Part shown: positions 1 through 7,172 of the stretch, one piece after another
Layout: each line of letters starts with the position of its first letter
Numbering within the stretch: position 1 is the first letter of the stretch
From: Treponema sp.
GTDB lineage: Bacteria; Spirochaetota; Spirochaetia; Treponematales; Treponemataceae
Assembly: GCA_017962415.1 (NCBI GenBank)
Contig: JAGCVK010000040.1
Coordinates: 1 to 33,976, forward strand
Reading direction: 5' to 3'
DNA length: 33,976 nt
The notes under the pieces: model-generated
What the model saw: the letters and a program-made list of their open reading frames with translations, nothing else
What the model was told of the DNA's origin: nothing
The model's database searches: none
Position numbers and translations under genes: made by a program

Positions 1-1098
1 AACAACATATACAAGCTGATTAAAAGCCCAGTCGTCGTGGCGGGATATTGCAGTTCCAATATCCTGAGTGATATAAACAGAAGTTCCATCCTTGCGGAGG
101 AGAACCTTCTCGTGATTATCTTCGTCTTTACCCTTACCTACTACATCAGTTACATCGATGCGGACAGAACCATCTTCAGCCTTAAAGAAAACGCCCTTTT
201 CAAGGCCCTTCATAATTTCATCTTTTCCCTTAAGGTAAGTTTCGCTTTCAAAGTAGTATTTATCAAAGCTGATTCCAGTGCGCTCGTAAGTTTCTTTTAC
301 ACCATTGAAAGTCCATTCGTTCATTTTTTCCCAGAGGGCACGAACTTCAGGGTCTCCGGCTTCCCACTTAATCAGCATATCTTCTGCCATCTGAGCAGCT
401 TCCGGATGAGCTGTTTCAGGCTTATCTTTTTCGCCCTTGAGATATTTATCAAACTCAACATAGCACTGGCCAACAAAGTGGTCACCTTTCATTCCGAGAC
501 TTTCCGGTGTATCACCATTTGCTTCGTGAAAGAGTTTATATGCGAGCATAGATTTACAGATATGAACACCGCGGTTATTAATAAGGTCTACCTTGTAAAC
601 TTCGGCACCGGCAGCCTTAAGAATGCGGCTAACTGATTCACCAAGCGCGTCGTTACGAACGTGTCCAAGGTGAAGCGGCTTATTTGTATTTGGAGAAGAA
701 AATTCAATCATTACACGGCGGCCTTCGAGAGGCTTTTTTCCGTCGCTGTTGAGTGAGCCGTAAGAATCTCCCTGAGCTTTAACTGCCGCAAGAATTGGGC
801 TTGCAGCGCCGGCTTTATTGAGTTTTACGTTTACATAAGGACCAACAGCGATAAATTCACCAAGTGTTTTATCTGTGATTTTTGCAGCAACGCCGGAAGC
901 AATCTGTGGAGGAGCCATTCTAAGAGCCTTTGCAAAAGAAAACATCGGGCTACCTAAATCGCCCATTTCCAGATTCGGCGCATTCTGAACTACAATGCTT
1001 TCTGCACTAACAGTTTCTGCTTCCGGATTTTTTTCTTTAATAAACTCATTCAAAGCCGCAGCAATAATTGCACGGCAAGTCTCTTTTGCATCTGCCAT
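1..1098 (-). CDS. argS: Arginyl-tRNA synthetase, N-terminal part (runs off the window)
   Basis: Class I aminoacyl-tRNA synthetase that charges tRNA-Arg with arginine in the cytoplasm. 366 codons are visible; the stop lies beyond base 1. The protein starts MADAKETCRAII. The class I HIGH motif appears as HLGH (residues 143-146) inside SSPNTNKPLHLGHVRND, the form typical of ArgS, preceded by the N-terminal tRNA-recognition domain. The ATG at 1098 is chosen because AGAGGA lies a few bases upstream and a promoter sits at 1145-1173. The KMSK region and the anticodon-binding domain are outside the window. Long open frames on the plus strand here are antisense shadows. The family call is firm. Confidence 0.96.
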   Translation of the reverse strand, partial: MADAKETCRAIIAAALNEFIKEKNPEAETVSAESIVVQNAPNLEMGDLGSPMFSFAKALRMAPPQIASGVAAKITDKTLGEFIAVGPYVNVKLNKAGAASPILAAVKAQGDSYGSLNSDGKKPLEGRRVMIEFSSPNTNKPLHLGHVRNDALGESVSRILKAAGAEVYKVDLINNRGVHICKSMLAYKLFHEANGDTPESLGMKGDHFVGQCYVEFDKYLKGEKDKPETAHPEAAQMAEDMLIKWEAGDPEVRALWEKMNEWTFNGVKETYERTGISFDKYYFESETYLKGKDEIMKGLEKGVFFKAEDGSVRIDVTDVVGKGKDEDNHEKVLLRKDGTSVYITQDIGTAISRHDDWAFNQLVYVV

Positions 1099-1144
1099 AA
1101 GATTCCTCTATATATTAATATCTGATTTGAAAAAAATTATTAGT

Positions 1145-1173
1145 ATTATAAAGAAATAGCCAGTTGAACGCAA
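1145..1173 (-). promoter_or_regulatory. Promoter of argS
   Basis: On the minus strand TTGCGT (-35) and a perfect TATAAT (-10) are separated by 17 bases. Transcription would start near 1138, giving a leader of about 40 nt that carries the AGAGGA ribosome-binding site. Confidence 0.6.
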
Positions 1174-1244
1174 TAATTATTCGCCAATTACATTAATCTG
1201 GCAAAGCTTCATAGCAGAAAGCGCCGTTTTGTGACTTTCTGGAC

Positions 1245-1466
1245 TTACACACGCGCAGCATCTACATTTGCTGTGGCTTCATCAAGAATGATGATTGGCG
1301 CATCTTTCATAATTGCTCGTGCAATTGAAATACGCTGCTTTTCACCGCCACTTGGGCCAACAATTGCGGTAGTTGCGTTGGCTGGGATTTTGAGGGAGAT
1401 GTTGTTGATGATTTTTCGCTTGTCGTAGGCAAAGTCGATATTGTGAGCTTCGATGTCGAGTAACGG
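1245..1466 (-). pseudogene. Remnant of an ABC transporter ATPase, Walker A fused to signature motif
   Basis: Reading the minus strand from about 1460 gives [20 protein letters not shown], then an [18 protein letters not shown] segment that runs directly into [17 protein letters not shown] and [16 protein letters not shown] followed by a stop (1245-1247). The start of a Walker A P-loop (GPSG) is joined in frame to the end of the LSGGEKQR signature. The P-loop lysine, Q-loop and helical subdomain, roughly 90 residues in a normal ABC ATPase, are missing. The 5' side of the remnant abuts the palindromic element at 1462-1560 and there is no start codon with a ribosome-binding site. The closest family is exporter-type ATPases (MdlB/MsbA-like), judged from the [21 protein letters not shown] segment. 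It cannot encode a working ATPase. Confidence 0.8.
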
Positions 1467-1560
1467 GGGCGTTGCGGGGATAACCAGCGAAGCTGGTTTA
1501 CCCCCCCCGCAGAAGGGGTAGCGAAAGACGGCTTGCCGGCTGAAGCGAGGGGAAGGCTTC
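1462..1560 (-). repeat. Modular palindromic intergenic element, copy A
   Basis: GC-rich element in an AT-rich setting. Read on the minus strand it has GAAGCCTTCCCCTCGCT, a variable hairpin (GCCGGCAAGCCG), CGCTACCCCTTCTGCGGG, a second hairpin (AACCAGC-TTC-GCTGGTT) and CGCAACGCC. The same border blocks recur at 8482-8557 and 13391-13492 with different hairpins between them. It contains no gene. Confidence 0.75.
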
Positions 1561-1587
1561 TCGATTACTCAAAAAAAGTGCTAAAAA

Positions 1588-1618
1588 CAAAAAAAAGGCT
1601 TCCGAAAACCGGAAGCCT
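1588..1618 (-). terminator. Rho-independent terminator of tRNA-Lys
   Basis: On the minus strand GGCTTCCGGTTTTCGGAAGCC forms an 8-9 bp stem followed by eight Ts. It starts a few bases after the tRNA 3' end. Confidence 0.85.
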
Positions 1619-1623
1619 CTATG

Positions 1624-1696
1624 TGAGCTACACTGGATTCGAACCAGTGACCCACGCCTTAAAAGGGCGTTGCTCTACCTACTGAGCTAGTAGCCC
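1624..1696 (-). tRNA. tRNA-Lys (anticodon UUU)
   Basis: A 73-nt cloverleaf can be folded by hand: acceptor GGGCTAC/GTAGCTC, D arm GCTC/GAGC, anticodon stem ACGCC/GGCGT around CTTTTAA with anticodon TTT, and T arm ACTGG/CCAGT with loop TTCGAAT. The discriminator base is A. The next bases are CAT, so the CCA end is not encoded and must be added after transcription. It has its own promoter and terminator. Confidence 0.96.
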
Positions 1697-1721
1697 AACT
1701 CATTCTTGCGAATGTTCCACT

Positions 1722-1750
1722 AATATATACGCTTTGCTAAAAAGTGTCAA
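1722..1750 (-). promoter_or_regulatory. Promoter of tRNA-Lys
   Basis: Minus strand TTGACA, 17-base spacer, TATATT. Transcription would begin near 1715, about 20 bases before the mature 5' end. Confidence 0.75.
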
Positions 1751-1781
1751 TAGCAATTCTTTTATTTTTTATATTTTTTTA

Positions 1782-2627
1782 TTAAAATTTTATAGAAATT
1801 GTTAATCCGGTTGGAGTAATTGCAGCCTTTACTCCGCCTGATTTTTTTTCAAATTTTGCATAAAAGCCTTTTGTATGCATATACGGAACAAGAAATCCGC
1901 AAGTAGTTCCCAAAATAGCGCCAACCAAAACATCTGTAAAAAAGTGATTTCCGCTTGCCATTCTAAGGCCACCAGTTAAAGCTGCCAAACCAAACGAAAT
2001 TCCTGCAACCCCATATTTCCAGCCAGAATCAGGATAACATTGACTAAAAACCATTGTAGTAAAAGCCGCTCCGGCAAACGCAATTGTTGTGTGTCCAGAA
2101 GGAAACGAGCAATTCCAGTCTCCGTCTTCAACTTTATCTAAAGGATAATCATCGAAATACATATAAGGCCGCGCTCTGTAAACAAAAAACTTAAGCCACT
2201 CTTTGATTCCATTTGCAAGCAGCAAAGTTTCAGCGTACATAGTGCCAATTGTGAGCCACTCTTTGCCTGGCATAATTGCAAAAATTGCCGGAGTTGCCAT
2301 AGAAAGAATCAAAGTGCCGGTTCCTACAATATGAAGCGGCTTACTATAAGGATTCATAAAAACCTGATCTAAAACCGGAATATCGCTTTTATTCAACTTC
2401 AAAGAATCGTATTCATTTTCTTTAAGATGAAGAATATTATTGCAAATAAGTGCCGAGCCAGAAAGTGCAACACCCGTTCCAAGCAAAATTCCATCATTTA
2501 CAGGATTCAATTCAAACGGCTGCTCATACTCAAAAAGATTCGCAAAAAGCCCGTTTTGTACAAAAACTAACAAAAAGGAACAAATAAATATTTTACGCAG
2601 AGATTTTTTTGCAAATTTAAAAATCAT
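1782..2627 (-). CDS. PAP2-family membrane phosphatase
   Basis: 281 residues. The three motifs of the PAP2 / type 2 phosphatidic acid phosphatase family are present in order: K146-x6-R153-P154 in KFFVYRARP, PSGH at 176-179, and R222-x5-H228-x3-D232 in RMASGNHFFTD. The two histidines are the expected nucleophile and acid/base. An N-terminal signal or anchor segment (about 12-29) and several hydrophobic helices place it in the inner membrane with the active site probably outside. Substrates in the family include undecaprenyl pyrophosphate and phosphatidate; which applies here cannot be read from the sequence. The ATG follows AAGGAG at good spacing. It lies 69 bases after the regulator gene and may be read from the same transcript. 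Confidence 0.88.
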   Translation of the reverse strand: MIFKFAKKSLRKIFICSFLLVFVQNGLFANLFEYEQPFELNPVNDGILLGTGVALSGSALICNNILHLKENEYDSLKLNKSDIPVLDQVFMNPYSKPLHIVGTGTLILSMATPAIFAIMPGKEWLTIGTMYAETLLLANGIKEWLKFFVYRARPYMYFDDYPLDKVEDGDWNCSFPSGHTTIAFAGAAFTTMVFSQCYPDSGWKYGVAGISFGLAALTGGLRMASGNHFFTDVLVGAILGTTCGFLVPYMHTKGFYAKFEKKSGGVKAAITPTGLTISIKF

Positions 2628-2696
2628 AAAAACTCCTTAATAAACACCAAATTAACGGTGCTTCATAATGCAGAAAATTAGTGGCATTTTTAGCTT

Positions 2697-3074
2697 TTAT
2701 TTTTTTGCAGAATTTGATTTTTTAATTGCCTTTTTTATACAATCAAAAGTTTCAATACTAATATCGTGCTCAATTTTGCAGGCATCTTCTGCGGCAACAC
2801 TTTCGGAAACGCCGATGGAAACCAGAAGCTCTGTAAGAACTGTATGGCGCTCATAAATCCGCTCGGCAATTTCAAGGCCGGCAGGCTCCAAAGTAATATT
2901 TCCGCTTTCAGAAATTTTTATGTAATGCTCTTTTTCAAGATTGTGAACAGTCACACTTACCGAAGGACGAGAAAAGTTCATTGCACGTGCAATATCAATC
3001 GAACGAACATCACCTTTTTTGGACAAAACCAAAATAGTTTCCAAATACATTTCGGCAGATTCTCTGATTTGCAT
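2697..3074 (-). CDS. DtxR/MntR-family metal-dependent repressor, short form
   Basis: 125 residues: an N-terminal winged helix (DIARAMNFSRPSVSVTVHNL, 27-46) and a dimerisation/metal-binding half; the C-terminal SH3-like domain of DtxR is absent, so the length resembles MntR. The likely metal ligands are M9, H77, C99, E102 and H103. The Met and Cys correspond to M10 and C102 of DtxR rather than to the Asp and Glu of MntR, which would favour ferrous iron over manganese; this is an inference from family knowledge. TGGAG precedes the ATG. The gene starts 13 bases after the stop of the EAL gene. Possible targets in the window include the metal ABC transporter at 23665-25162, but no operator can be proven. 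Confidence 0.88.
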   Translation of the reverse strand: MQIRESAEMYLETILVLSKKGDVRSIDIARAMNFSRPSVSVTVHNLEKEHYIKISESGNITLEPAGLEIAERIYERHTVLTELLVSIGVSESVAAEDACKIEHDISIETFDCIKKAIKKSNSAKK

Positions 3075-3087
3075 ATTATTTCTCCAG

Positions 3088-5043
3088 TTAGATTTCTATA
3101 GTCTTATTTTCTTTCATTATAGCTAAAAATGCTTTTTTTGGAATAGGCCGAGAAAAATAAAAGCCCTGAAGATAATCGCAGCCATTTTTTACAAGCCATT
3201 TTGCCTGAGTTTGAGTTTCAACCCCTTCGGCAAGAACTGTCATTCCCATTGCTTTTATCATTTTTATTGTTGCGGCAAGCGCCTTTTCAGCCCTTTTATC
3301 TGAAAAAGCCGCCCAAACAATAAATTTGTCGATTTTTATCATTTTAAAAGGAAGATTCAGCATATAATTCATATTTGAATAGCCCGAACCATAATCATCA
3401 AGCGAAAGTTCAAAACCAGCCAAAGAAAGATCCTGCATATTTTTTAAAAGGATTTCTGGAGTGTGAGCCGCAGCGGTTTCTGTTATTTCAAGATTGATTA
3501 TTGAAGAAGGAATTTGATAAACACTTTGAATCTTTAAAATCTGCTCGGCAAGAATTTCCTGCATACATTGCGCAACCGAAAGATTAATATCAATTTTTTT
3601 GATTCCATAAGCTTCAATATCAATTTGCGAAAGAGCCAGACAAACTGATTCAAAAACATATTCGCCAATGCGCAAAATTGCGCCAGCTTTTTCTGCAATC
3701 GGAATAAAATCTTCTGGAGAAATAAATTTTCCGTTTTCATCTTTTAAGCGCACAAGCGCTTCTGCACCAATTAACTTTTTTTCGACAGAAGAATAAATCG
3801 GCTGATAAAAAACATCAAAACGATTTTCTGTAAGCCCGTTTCGCATAGAATGTTCAATGTAAATCGTGCGCTTTCGATATTTTAAATCAATTTCATTTGC
3901 AAAAACCACAGACTGCTTATAACGCTCATCTGTAGAAACCATATTTATAATATCAAAAACTTCTTCGGCAGATTCTGCATCTTGAGGGCAGCAAATTACA
4001 CACAATCTGATATAAAGTTTTAATTCAACCGTATCATTTATCCATGCTTTTTGAAATCTTGACTGCAAAATAGAAATTGCTTTATCTATTTTTTCACGTT
4101 CAGAATTTTTTACAAGAACACAAAAGCAGCCTTGATTTAAATAAAAAGTATTTTGATACGAAAAATTCTGCATTAAAAAACTGCCAACTGATTTTAAAAG
4201 CATATTTTGGCGGTTAATTCCAAAAGTGTTGGCAATAAAAATCATATCATCAATATAAATAGAAATGCAGCTGAAATCTGAAAGAACACAAAGATTGTGA
4301 CTTACAAAACGCTGAAACGCAATGCTATTCAGCGTTTTTGTTGCAGAATCAACAAGCTCTTCTGGTTTTTGAATAAAAAAGAAGTAAACCAAAGTTACAA
4401 GCGCCATTCCAAAAGATTCAACCAAAAGTCCATAATGCAAAAACTGAAGCAGCGAAGTGAACAAAATTGTAATCAAATAAAAAAACGTAATCTGCTGTTT
4501 TTCTTTTGAAATTAGTTTTCTAAAAACTATAATTAAAATAAACGAAAGCAAAACATAATAAGTTTTTGCAACCGCAAACGAATAAAACCAAAAATTATAA
4601 CTTCTTAAATAGCCAACAATCGGGTCAATCAAAAAAACAGTTACAAAATGATTTTTTAAGAGCAAACCAAGCCACACAATAAAAACTGCATAAAAATACG
4701 GAATAAACATTGCGCATTTTAAAAAGCGTTTTGATTTTACATCAAGCCGGCTCGAAACATCTAACGCTGAAAAATTATAAGCCGCAAAAAGAAGCGCAAA
4801 AGTTATATTTGCTGTGTAATAAAACGCTTCTAAAACCCACAAAAGTCCAAGCGGATAATCCAAAAAATGAACTTCTATATAAGAAGCACTTAATTCCAAA
4901 ATAGTTGTAATTGTTACATCAGATAAAATTGCAAGAAAAAGAATATTTTGAAAAGTCAGAAGGCTTTTTTTCTGAAAGTAAAAAAATATTGTAATACTTT
5001 CTATAAAAAGAGCCGCAACCGCATATTGATAAATCTGTACCAA
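3088..5043 (-). CDS. Membrane-bound EAL-domain protein with degenerate GGDEF domain
   Basis: 651 residues. The first ~230 residues hold about seven hydrophobic helices (a 7TM-type sensory region), followed by a GGDEF-like domain (about 235-375) whose active-site loop reads NQGCF, so it should not make cyclic di-GMP. The last ~250 residues form an EAL domain with the catalytic residues in place: EALVR, NLEITET, LDDYGSGYSN, MIKIDKF, LAEGVET and CDYLQGFYFSRP. It is therefore predicted to hydrolyse cyclic di-GMP to pGpG, with the degenerate GGDEF as a possible regulatory input. The start used is TTG at 5043; no stronger start is seen and the ribosome-binding site is weak (GGGAT). A promoter lies at 5123-5151. 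It heads a likely operon with the metal regulator and PAP2 phosphatase. Confidence 0.9.
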   Translation of the reverse strand: MVQIYQYAVAALFIESITIFFYFQKKSLLTFQNILFLAILSDVTITTILELSASYIEVHFLDYPLGLLWVLEAFYYTANITFALLFAAYNFSALDVSSRLDVKSKRFLKCAMFIPYFYAVFIVWLGLLLKNHFVTVFLIDPIVGYLRSYNFWFYSFAVAKTYYVLLSFILIIVFRKLISKEKQQITFFYLITILFTSLLQFLHYGLLVESFGMALVTLVYFFFIQKPEELVDSATKTLNSIAFQRFVSHNLCVLSDFSCISIYIDDMIFIANTFGINRQNMLLKSVGSFLMQNFSYQNTFYLNQGCFCVLVKNSEREKIDKAISILQSRFQKAWINDTVELKLYIRLCVICCPQDAESAEEVFDIINMVSTDERYKQSVVFANEIDLKYRKRTIYIEHSMRNGLTENRFDVFYQPIYSSVEKKLIGAEALVRLKDENGKFISPEDFIPIAEKAGAILRIGEYVFESVCLALSQIDIEAYGIKKIDINLSVAQCMQEILAEQILKIQSVYQIPSSIINLEITETAAAHTPEILLKNMQDLSLAGFELSLDDYGSGYSNMNYMLNLPFKMIKIDKFIVWAAFSDKRAEKALAATIKMIKAMGMTVLAEGVETQTQAKWLVKNGCDYLQGFYFSRPIPKKAFLAIMKENKTIEI

Positions 5044-5122
5044 ATTAAAATCCCGTTTTTGAACGCAGAGTCTTTATAAAAAGCTGAAAAACAATCTTGA
5101 ATGAATTAGGTCTCTTATGCAA

Positions 5123-5151
5123 AGTATAATCCACAAATAAACTCTGGTCAA
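5123..5151 (-). promoter_or_regulatory. Promoter of the EAL-regulator-PAP2 operon
   Basis: Minus strand TTGACC, 17 bases, TATACT. It is back to back with the argC promoter on the other strand; the start would be near 5116, leaving a leader of about 73 nt. Confidence 0.65.
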
Positions 5152-5255
5152 ACTTTTTGAAAAGTAAAATGCGCAAACTCAAATTAAGTTTTTTACATCA
5201 CAATTTGACTTATAACAGTTTTAATGTGTTCGCTTTGATTTCAACGTTTTTCCCA

Positions 5256-5284
5256 TTGAGATATACACTGCTTTTTTTTATAAT
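5256..5284 (+). promoter_or_regulatory. Promoter of argC, apparently giving a leaderless message
   Basis: TTGAGA, 17 bases, perfect TATAAT. The -10 box ends six bases before the argC ATG at 5291, so initiation seven bases downstream falls on the A of the start codon. No Shine-Dalgarno sequence precedes this ATG. Confidence 0.75.
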
Positions 5285-5290
5285 GATTAT

Positions 5291-6235
5291 ATGATTTACA
5301 AAATTTTTATTGACGGAAAAGAAGGCACAACTGGCCTTAAAATTTTTGAGCGTTTTGAAAAGCGCAATGATATTGAAATCATTACAATTGATGATGATAA
5401 ACGAAAAGATCCTGTTGAAAAAGCAAAAATGATTAACAGCTCGGATTTTACATTTTTGTGTCTGCCAGACGCTGCTGCAATTGAATCTGCAGCTTTGTGT
5501 ACAAATCCAAAAACTCGAATTATTGACGCTTCTACTGCACACAGAACAAATCCACAATGGGCTTATGGTTTTCCAGAGCTTGGTGCTGATTTTAGAAAGA
5601 AAATTGAAACTTCAAACCGTGTTGCAGTTCCTGGCTGTTATGCTTCGGGTTCAATTGCAATTTGCTACCCTTTAGTAAAATCAGGAATTATGCCAAAAGA
5701 TTATCCGGTTGTGATTCACGCAGTAAGCGGTTATTCTGGAGCAGGCAAAAAAGCAATTGCTCAGTACGAAGATTCAAATCGTAATCCGGAATTAGATTCG
5801 CCACGCCTTTATGCTTTAACTCAAGCGCACAAACATTTGCCGGAAATTAAAAAGATTTCTAATCTTGATTTTGAACCAATATTTAATCCTTATATTTGCG
5901 ATTACTTTCAGGGAATGACAGTTACAGTTGGCTTGCACAGCCGTCTTCTTGCAAAAAAAGTTACTGCAAAAGACGTTTGGGAAATGTTTGCTGCTCATTA
6001 CGAAGGAAGCCGCTTTGTAAAAGTTGCAGGCTTTATGGGTGAAGGGGTTCTTACAGAACAGTTTATTCCTGCTAACACATTGGCCGGCACAAACAATATG
6101 CAGATTTTTGTATACGGAAATGATGAAAGAATTATGATTACAACCCGCTTTGATAATCTTGGAAAAGGTGCAAGCGGCGCTGCTGTTCAATGTATGAACA
6201 TTATGATGGGAATCAGCGAGGACACAGGTTTGTAA
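5291..6235 (+). CDS. argC: N-acetyl-gamma-glutamyl-phosphate reductase (short type)
   Basis: Third step of arginine synthesis: NADPH-dependent reduction of N-acetylglutamyl phosphate to the semialdehyde. 314 residues, matching the shorter ArgC type (about 310) rather than the ~345-residue type. The NADP-binding start reads DGKEGTTGL (8-16); the catalytic cysteine is C116 in VPGCYASG; the later HAVSGYSGAGK and QGMTVTVGLHSRL segments are family hallmarks. The ATG at 5291 has no ribosome-binding site, but a consensus promoter places the transcript start on it. It is the first gene of an arginine cluster with argJ and argB, interrupted by repeats and a deacetylase gene. Confidence 0.95.
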   Translation: MIYKIFIDGKEGTTGLKIFERFEKRNDIEIITIDDDKRKDPVEKAKMINSSDFTFLCLPDAAAIESAALCTNPKTRIIDASTAHRTNPQWAYGFPELGADFRKKIETSNRVAVPGCYASGSIAICYPLVKSGIMPKDYPVVIHAVSGYSGAGKKAIAQYEDSNRNPELDSPRLYALTQAHKHLPEIKKISNLDFEPIFNPYICDYFQGMTVTVGLHSRLLAKKVTAKDVWEMFAAHYEGSRFVKVAGFMGEGVLTEQFIPANTLAGTNNMQIFVYGNDERIMITTRFDNLGKGASGAAVQCMNIMMGISEDTGL

Positions 6236-6242
6236 TAAATTC

Positions 6243-6311
6243 CTCACAGAGTTTAAGAGGCCACAGAGTTTTTTTTAGTTATAACTCCGTGTTCTCTTTG
6301 CGTTCTGTGAG
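6243..6311. repeat. CACAGAG-type inverted repeat, likely terminator after argC
   Basis: CTCACAGA (6243-6250) pairs with TCTGTGAG (6304-6311), and inside it CACAGAGTT pairs with AACTCCGTG with one mismatch around a T-rich loop. The whole is an almost 70-base hairpin between argC and the deacetylase gene. Related CACAGAG...CTCTGTG repeats occur between genes in many bacteria. It could end argC transcription or stabilise its 3' end. Confidence 0.6.
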
Positions 6312-6344
6312 ATAAGATTTAATAAAATTAAGAGGAAAAAAACT

Positions 6345-6962
6345 ATGAAATATTGCAGTCTTACATTTGACGACGGTCCAAATTTACATGGCGACGACAC
6401 AATGGATAAAATGCTCGACGTTATTGAAAAGCACGACGTTGTTGCTTCTTTCTTTTTGATTGGCGAAAAAATCACAAAGGAAAATACAGCTGTAATTGAA
6501 CGCGCCATAAAACTTGGCTGCGATATTGAAAATCATTCCTGGACTCACCCGGATATGACAAAACTTTCCCGCGAACAAATTATAGAAGAATATCAAAAAT
6601 GCGATCAGGCAATTATGAATATTACCGGTAAAAAGCCTGAACTTTTTCGCCCGCCATATATTTATGTAAATGATTTAATGCACGAAGTTATAAAAACTCC
6701 TTTTATTTGTGGTCACGGCTGCGAAGACTGGATTCCAGAGCGAACAGCAGAAGAACGCCTAAACAAAATGCTTGAAAACACTCAAGACGGCGTTATGTAT
6801 TTGTTACATGTAAACGAAGGAAACGACGCAACCCGCGAAGCTGTAGACAAAGCAATTCCTATTTTAAAAGAAATGGGCTTTGAATTTGTAACTGCGCCAA
6901 AACTGTTTGAAATTAAAGGCATTCCAATGAACGATAACGGAAAGCTTTGGACGGTTGTTTAA
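6345..6962 (+). CDS. Polysaccharide deacetylase, NodB/CE4 family
   Basis: 205 residues consisting of the catalytic NodB homology domain alone. Motif 1 TFDDGP (7-12) supplies the catalytic D9 and metal-binding D10. Motif 2 NHSWTH (63-68) gives the metal ligands H64 and H68. Motif 3 is RPPY (102-105), and LLHVNEG near 152 carries the late histidine. The family removes N- or O-acetyl groups from chitin, peptidoglycan or xylan. There is no signal peptide or membrane helix, so a cytoplasmic enzyme is suggested, perhaps acting on imported acetylated oligosaccharides. AAGAGG precedes the ATG. It sits between argC and argJ, but nothing in it resembles the acetylornithine or acetylglutamate enzymes, so a role in the pathway is not implied. 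Confidence 0.9.
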   Translation: MKYCSLTFDDGPNLHGDDTMDKMLDVIEKHDVVASFFLIGEKITKENTAVIERAIKLGCDIENHSWTHPDMTKLSREQIIEEYQKCDQAIMNITGKKPELFRPPYIYVNDLMHEVIKTPFICGHGCEDWIPERTAEERLNKMLENTQDGVMYLLHVNEGNDATREAVDKAIPILKEMGFEFVTAPKLFEIKGIPMNDNGKLWTVV

Positions 6963-6973
6963 GTTTTTATCTT

Positions 6974-7113
6974 TCGCGTGAGGGATTGGAGCACCGCGCG
7001 AAGCGCGTTCTGGAGCGAATGTAATGAGCGGAAGAATGGAGCGCGGTTAGCGCGGAAGTGCGCAAAGCCCGGCCCCACGCGAGTTTACGAAGTAAACTCG
7101 CGTGGGTGCACGC
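6974..7113. repeat. GC-rich palindrome cluster between deacetylase gene and argJ
   Basis: Short palindromes (GCGCGAAGCGCG, GCGCGGTTAGCGCG) lead into a perfect 14-bp stem with a GAA loop: CCACGCGAGTTTAC at 7075-7088 and its complement at 7092-7105. No reading frame is supported. It resembles in style, not in exact sequence, the GC-rich repeat at 22323-22445. Confidence 0.7.
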
Positions 7114-7120
7114 CAATAGC

Positions 7121-7150
7121 TTGAATATTTTCTAACAAATATGGTATAAA
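7121..7150 (+). promoter_or_regulatory. Promoter of argJ
   Basis: TTGAAT, 18 bases, TATAAA. It lies just after the palindrome cluster and leaves a short leader carrying AAAGGA before the argJ ATG, so argJ need not depend on the argC promoter. Confidence 0.6.
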
Positions 7151-7172
7151 TATACAAAAGGAATGAATATTT

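Noticed and set aside
37..636. Long open frame on the plus strand opposite argS
   Set aside because: Antisense to a well-conserved synthetase gene; no ribosome-binding site and no family features.
1113..1128. 16-bp exact repeat TATTAATATCTGATTT, also at 13265-13280
   Set aside because: Both copies lie in 5' leaders on the minus strand (argS, thrH), but such AT-rich words can recur by chance in 34 kb and no structure is attached.
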